Under the pieces are notes generated by a model. The model saw nothing but the letters and a program-made list of their open reading frames with translations. It had not been told where the DNA came from and did not search any database. A stretch of 15,860 nt of DNA from Acidobacteriota bacterium (GTDB lineage: Bacteria; Acidobacteriota; Polarisedimenticolia; QHYA01): contig QHYA01000217.1 of NCBI GenBank assembly GCA_003223995.1, forward strand, positions 1 through 15,860. Direction: 5' to 3'. A program made the translations under genes and the position numbers. The stretch's first letter is position 1. The number at the start of each line of letters is the position of its first letter. Shown here piece by piece: positions 12,623 to 15,860 of the stretch.

Positions 12623-14128
12623 ATGCTTGCTTGCATCGTTTCCGCCTGCATCCTGTGCGCGCTTCCGGCGGGAGCGGCCCCGATCGAGGAAGCGTCCGCC
12701 CCCTCTTATACAGGAGCCGGTTCCTGCGGCTCGGCCCAGTGCCACGGCAGCCAGCGGCCGCGGACACTCACGAGGGTCCGGCAGGACGAGTATGTCGTAT
12801 GGGTCCTGAAGGATCATCACGCGAATTCCTACCGGACCCTGCTTGGAGACCGTTCCGTGCGGATCGCCCGGAACCTGCGCCTGCCCGATCCGGCGGAGAA
12901 GACCGAGCGGTGCCTCGATTGCCATGCCGTCAACGCTCCCCCCAGCCGGCGTGGGCGGACCTTCGATATGTCCGATGGCGTGTCGTGCGAGGGATGCCAT
13001 GGGCCGGCGGAGAAGTGGCAGCGGTGCCTCGATTGCCATGCCGTCAACGCTCCCCCCAGCCGGCGTGGGCGGACCTTCGATATGTCCGATGGCGTGTCGT
13101 GCGAGGGATGCCATGGGCCGGCGGAGAAGTGGCTCGGGCCCCATACGACGCGCGACTGGACTCACCGTCAATCTCTCTTGGCGGGGATGTACGACACGAA
13201 GAACCTCCTTCTTCGCGCCCGGCGCTGCCTGTCCTGCCATCTGGGTGACGAGTCGAGGTCGGTGGACCACGAGCTGATCGCTGCCGGCCATCCCGACCTG
13301 GTCTTCGAGCTGGACACCTTCACGGCCGCCATGCCGATGCACTGGAAGGAGAGCGAGGACAAAGGGGCGTGGTTCGATGTGCGCGCCTGGGGCGTCGGCC
13401 AGGCGCTCGCCCTCGGGGCAGCGATGGACCGCCTCGCTCGCCGCGCGCGGAAGGGGGGGATGGGCAGCGGGAGCACGGACGGATTAGCTGCGGCAGGCAG
13501 CGGCGGTGGAGCCGGCGGTCCAGCGACAGCCGGTCCGGGCAACAGTATCTGGCCCGAGTTCTCCGAGTACGAATGCTACACCTGCCATCACGATCTGAAG
13601 AAGGACTCCTGGCGCCAGGCTCGAGGTTACGAGCAAAGGGCCGGCGCTCCCTCCTGGAACAGCTCCCGTCACGCCGTCTTCCGCCTGCTCTACCGGCAGA
13701 TCGCCGCTTCCGAGGCGGCGGCTGTCGAATCGGACCTTCAGGGCTTATCCGCGCTGATGGCCGCAGGAGGCAGCGACAGGCAGAAGATCGCGGAGGCCGC
13801 CGGCAGGGTTTCCGCAGCGGTGGAGCATCTCGCCACGCGGCTCGCGGAGACCGCGAGCACGCCGAGCGCGGATTCGACCCGGTCTCTGCTGCATTCGATC
13901 GCGGCCGAGGCCGATGGGTTGGCTTTCGCCGGCTACCGGGTCGCCGAGCAGGCGACGATGGCCATCGATTCCCTGTACCGCCCGCTCGCGCGCAACGCAA
14001 AGACCGCCAGCGACGCCGCGATCCGGAAAGGGATCGACCGGCTTTACGACGACTTGAAGGACCCCGCCCGCTACGATCCCCGCTCTTTTGCCTCAGACCT
14101 CAAGGCGGTCCAGAAGTCGCTCCCGTAG
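12623..14128 (+). CDS. Secreted multihaem cytochrome c, cytochrome c554-like
   Basis: A 501-residue protein with an N-terminal signal peptide (about 1-19, hydrophobic core LACIVSACILCAL, AGA before the cut). Haem sites: one unusual CX4CH at C35-H41 (CGSAQCH), then CxxCH at C97, C122, C135, C160, C202 and C318, so up to seven haems. The context (CLDCHAVN, GVSCEGCHGPAEKW, DHELIAAGHPDL) matches the cytochrome c554 family of periplasmic electron carriers. Residues 97-134 and 135-172 are a perfect in-frame duplication; without it there would be five sites. A Gly/Ala-rich insert (277-306) precedes the last haem, and a helical C-terminal domain without haem follows. It is divergent from the Fe-S/decahaem genes and probably accepts their electrons in the periplasm. 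Confidence 0.9.
   Translation: MLACIVSACILCALPAGAAPIEEASAPSYTGAGSCGSAQCHGSQRPRTLTRVRQDEYVVWVLKDHHANSYRTLLGDRSVRIARNLRLPDPAEKTERCLDCHAVNAPPSRRGRTFDMSDGVSCEGCHGPAEKWQRCLDCHAVNAPPSRRGRTFDMSDGVSCEGCHGPAEKWLGPHTTRDWTHRQSLLAGMYDTKNLLLRARRCLSCHLGDESRSVDHELIAAGHPDLVFELDTFTAAMPMHWKESEDKGAWFDVRAWGVGQALALGAAMDRLARRARKGGMGSGSTDGLAAAGSGGGAGGPATAGPGNSIWPEFSEYECYTCHHDLKKDSWRQARGYEQRAGAPSWNSSRHAVFRLLYRQIAASEAAAVESDLQGLSALMAAGGSDRQKIAEAAGRVSAAVEHLATRLAETASTPSADSTRSLLHSIAAEADGLAFAGYRVAEQATMAIDSLYRPLARNAKTASDAAIRKGIDRLYDDLKDPARYDPRSFASDLKAVQKSLP
12907..13133 (+). repeat. Perfect in-frame 114-bp tandem duplication in the cytochrome gene
   Basis: Bases 12907-13019 are repeated without mismatch at 13021-13133, a period of 114 bases or 38 codons. 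Each unit carries two haem sites, CLDCH and CEGCH. No divergence, not even at silent positions, means the event is very recent, held identical by gene conversion, or an assembly artefact. Confidence 0.97.
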
Positions 14129-14154
14129 CCCGTGCATGTCCAAGGTTCTCGCGG

Positions 14155-15165
14155 TCAGGCAGGCTCGCCTCGCAGGTCCAGCACGGCCGCCCCGCGGACG
14201 CGTCCCGTCCGGAGCGCGTCGAGCGCCTCGTTCGCGCGGGCGAGCGGGTAAGGCTCGACGCTCGTCCGGACCGGAACGAGCGGCGCCAGCTTCAGGAACT
14301 CCTCGCCGTCGCGTCTTGTGAGGTTGGCCACGGAGCGAATGACGCGCTCGCCCCACAGGATTCCGTACGGAAAGGTCGGGATGTCACTCATGTGGATCCC
14401 GGCGCAGACCACGGTCCCTCCCTTTTTCACCGCGCGCAGAGCGGTCGGAACGAGCGCTCCGACCGGAGCGAAGATGATCGCCCCTTGGAGAGGCTCGGGG
14501 GGATCCGCGTCCGAGCCCCCTGCCCATTCCGCCCCCAGTGCTCGTGCGAAACGCTGGCCCTCGGCATCCCCCGGCCGCGTAAAGGCGAAGACGCGGCGCC
14601 CCTGGTGACGGGCGACCTGAATCACGATGTGCGCCGCCGCGCCGAAGCCATAGAGACCCAGCGTCTCCGCGTCCCCGGCAGCGACCAGGGAGCGGTAGCC
14701 GATGAGACCGGCGCAGAGCAGGGGGGCGGCCTGGAGGTCCGTGTAGTCGGAGGGGATCTCGAAGCAGAACCGCTCGTCGGCAACCGTGTACTCCGCGTAA
14801 CCCCCGTCGATCTGATACCCCGTGAACCGCGCGCGGTCGCAGAGGTTCTCCCTGCCGGCACGGCAGTAGCCGCACGAGCCGCAACTCCAGCCCAGCCAGG
14901 GGACCCCCAAGCGCTGCCCGGCCGCCCAGCGTTCGGCCTCCGGGCCGGCCTCGGTAACCGCGCCGATGATCTCGTGGCCGGGGATCAGGGGGAGCTTGGG
15001 CTCGGGAAGATCCCCGTCGATGACATGGAGGTCCGTCCGGCAGACGGCGCAGGCGAGCACTCGCAGGAGCACCTGGCGGGGGGCGGGCTTCGGAACCGCG
15101 ACCTCGGATTCGCGCAGCGGGCGCCCGGGAGCCTCCAGAAGCATCGCGCGCATCAGTTCAGCCAT
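14155..15165 (-). CDS. Zinc-dependent alcohol dehydrogenase (MDR family)
   Basis: A 336-residue medium-chain dehydrogenase oxidising alcohols or reducing aldehydes with NAD(P). The catalytic zinc site is visible as C42 (CAVCRTDLH), H64 with E65 (GHEIIG) and C151. The structural zinc site is C95, C98, C101 and C109. The nucleotide-binding glycine motif appears as LGLYGFGAAAH at 169-179. Length and the GYQIDGGYAEY segment fit the AdhA/YjgB-like zinc-binding alcohol dehydrogenase group. ATG 15165 was chosen because GGAG lies just upstream; an in-frame TTG at 15186 is less likely. It starts 17 bases after the stop of the other dehydrogenase gene, and ends 26 bases from the convergent cytochrome gene. 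Confidence 0.92.
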   Translation of the reverse strand: MAELMRAMLLEAPGRPLRESEVAVPKPAPRQVLLRVLACAVCRTDLHVIDGDLPEPKLPLIPGHEIIGAVTEAGPEAERWAAGQRLGVPWLGWSCGSCGYCRAGRENLCDRARFTGYQIDGGYAEYTVADERFCFEIPSDYTDLQAAPLLCAGLIGYRSLVAAGDAETLGLYGFGAAAHIVIQVARHQGRRVFAFTRPGDAEGQRFARALGAEWAGGSDADPPEPLQGAIIFAPVGALVPTALRAVKKGGTVVCAGIHMSDIPTFPYGILWGERVIRSVANLTRRDGEEFLKLAPLVPVRTSVEPYPLARANEALDALRTGRVRGAAVLDLRGEPA

Positions 15166-15182
15166 TGGCTCCGACCCACTCG

Positions 15183-15860
15183 TCAATGACCGGTCGCAAG
15201 AACGACTCGAAACCGTGCCCTGCCGCTCATCATGCGCTCATAGGCCTCGGCAGCACGCTCCAGAGGGAAAACTTCGTTCATGGACCGCACACCGGTGAGC
15301 ACGCTGAAGGAGAGGGTGTCCTGCGAATCGATCGAGGTACCGGAATACCAGCCCATCAACGACCGACGTCCTGTGATAAGAAAGCCCGGAGACACCTCGA
15401 CGGGGCCTGCGGCACCGAGGATCATGAATGTCCCGTTCGCGGCGAGGCCACCCATGGCCGCACCCATCGCTTCGGCGTTCGTCACGGTCGCGAGGATCAC
15501 TCTCGCGCCACCCAACTTGACGAGCTCCGCGGCGGGATCCTGGGTCCGACTGTCGATGTAATGCCCGGCGCCTAGCTTTCTGGCCAGCGGTTCCTTGTCC
15601 TTGCCCCGCGCGATCGCAACGGTCCTGTAGCCCATCTTGGCGGCGAACTGAACGCCGAGATGACCGAGTCCACCCACTCCAAGCACGGCGACGAGGTCTC
15701 CGGCCCGTGCGCCGCTGTTTCGGAGGGCGTTGAAAGTCGTGAGCCCCGCACACATCAGCGGTGCTGCCTCCGTGGCCGTCAGTTCCTCGGGAAGCCGCGC
15801 AAGCGCTCTGGCCGCAGCGATCATGTGGTCGGCGTAGCCGCCGTCGCGGGTGATGCCCGT
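15183..15860 (-). CDS. Zinc-dependent alcohol dehydrogenase, C-terminal part (cut by window edge)
   Basis: The last 225 residues of a second MDR alcohol dehydrogenase. The visible part opens in TRDGGYADH, a segment that normally follows the structural zinc lobe, then APLMCAGLTTF with the third catalytic zinc ligand, and the NAD-binding motif GVGGLGHLG. The catalytic Cys and His-Glu and the structural zinc cysteines would lie beyond position 15860. It is a distinct paralogue of the next gene rather than a recent duplicate, and the two are probably co-transcribed. The substrate is unknown. Confidence 0.9.
   Translation of the reverse strand, partial: TGITRDGGYADHMIAAARALARLPEELTATEAAPLMCAGLTTFNALRNSGARAGDLVAVLGVGGLGHLGVQFAAKMGYRTVAIARGKDKEPLARKLGAGHYIDSRTQDPAAELVKLGGARVILATVTNAEAMGAAMGGLAANGTFMILGAAGPVEVSPGFLITGRRSLMGWYSGTSIDSQDTLSFSVLTGVRSMNEVFPLERAAEAYERMMSGRARFRVVLATGH

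Noticed and set aside
13369..15189. A 606-codon plus-strand frame
   Set aside because: It shadows the cytochrome C-terminus and then lies antisense to the alcohol dehydrogenase; composition is typical of GC-rich shadow frames.

Overview
The window is very GC-rich bacterial DNA with dense, mostly short-spaced genes. Three things suggest a Gram-negative, respiring, deep-branching soil or sediment lineage, with Acidobacteriota or Myxococcota as tentative guesses: a eukaryotic-like Ser/Thr kinase, multiheme c-type cytochromes, and a cyclic-nucleotide-binding ferredoxin. No rRNA, tRNA, CRISPR array or intact transposase was seen, so this placement is inference from gene content only.

Left block (245-3699, minus strand): an apparent four-gene operon read right to left. 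It holds a small DsrE/TusB-like protein, a second DsrE-like protein, a metallo-beta-lactamase-fold hydrolase, and a Ser/Thr kinase made of an active kinase domain followed by a degenerate pseudokinase. The second DsrE-like gene has an in-frame TGA at codon 102. Reading through it restores a normal DsrE C-terminus, places the TGA at the first position of a UxxC redox motif, and shrinks the gap to the next gene from 151 to 22 bases. A bulged hairpin with a G-rich apical loop lies directly downstream at bacterial SECIS distance. I therefore call it a probable selenoprotein, the most interesting item here.

Middle block (3825-8601, plus strand): a SpoU-family RNA 2'-O-methyltransferase, an overlapping pair of a small acidic protein and an AbiEii-like nucleotidyltransferase (a candidate toxin-antitoxin pair), an EamA/DMT permease, and a Ycf46-like AAA+ ATPase. 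The last 77 bases of the ATPase gene recur 339 bases downstream, inside a broken vapBC toxin-antitoxin locus. The antitoxin N-terminus lies before the second copy and the PIN-toxin C-terminus after it.

Electron-transfer block (8628-14128): two minus-strand genes encode a soluble protein with two cNMP-binding domains and four [4Fe-4S] motifs, then a membrane protein with a four-helix N-terminal domain, an Ala/Pro linker and ten CxxCH haem sites. Divergently transcribed from them is a secreted multihaem cytochrome c554-like protein. Together they look like a module that passes electrons from cytoplasm to periplasm and may be gated by a cyclic nucleotide. The block carries a perfect in-frame 114-base tandem duplication that adds two haem sites, and a 29-base-offset duplication of the start region of the decahaem gene.

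Right edge (14155-15860, minus strand): two consecutive zinc-dependent alcohol dehydrogenases, the upstream one cut by the window end.

A recurring signal is an extended -10 promoter of the form TGCTATCATCG. Two copies end 42 bases before a start codon; others end 6-10 bases before the start, implying leaderless transcripts, and these helped choose several starts.
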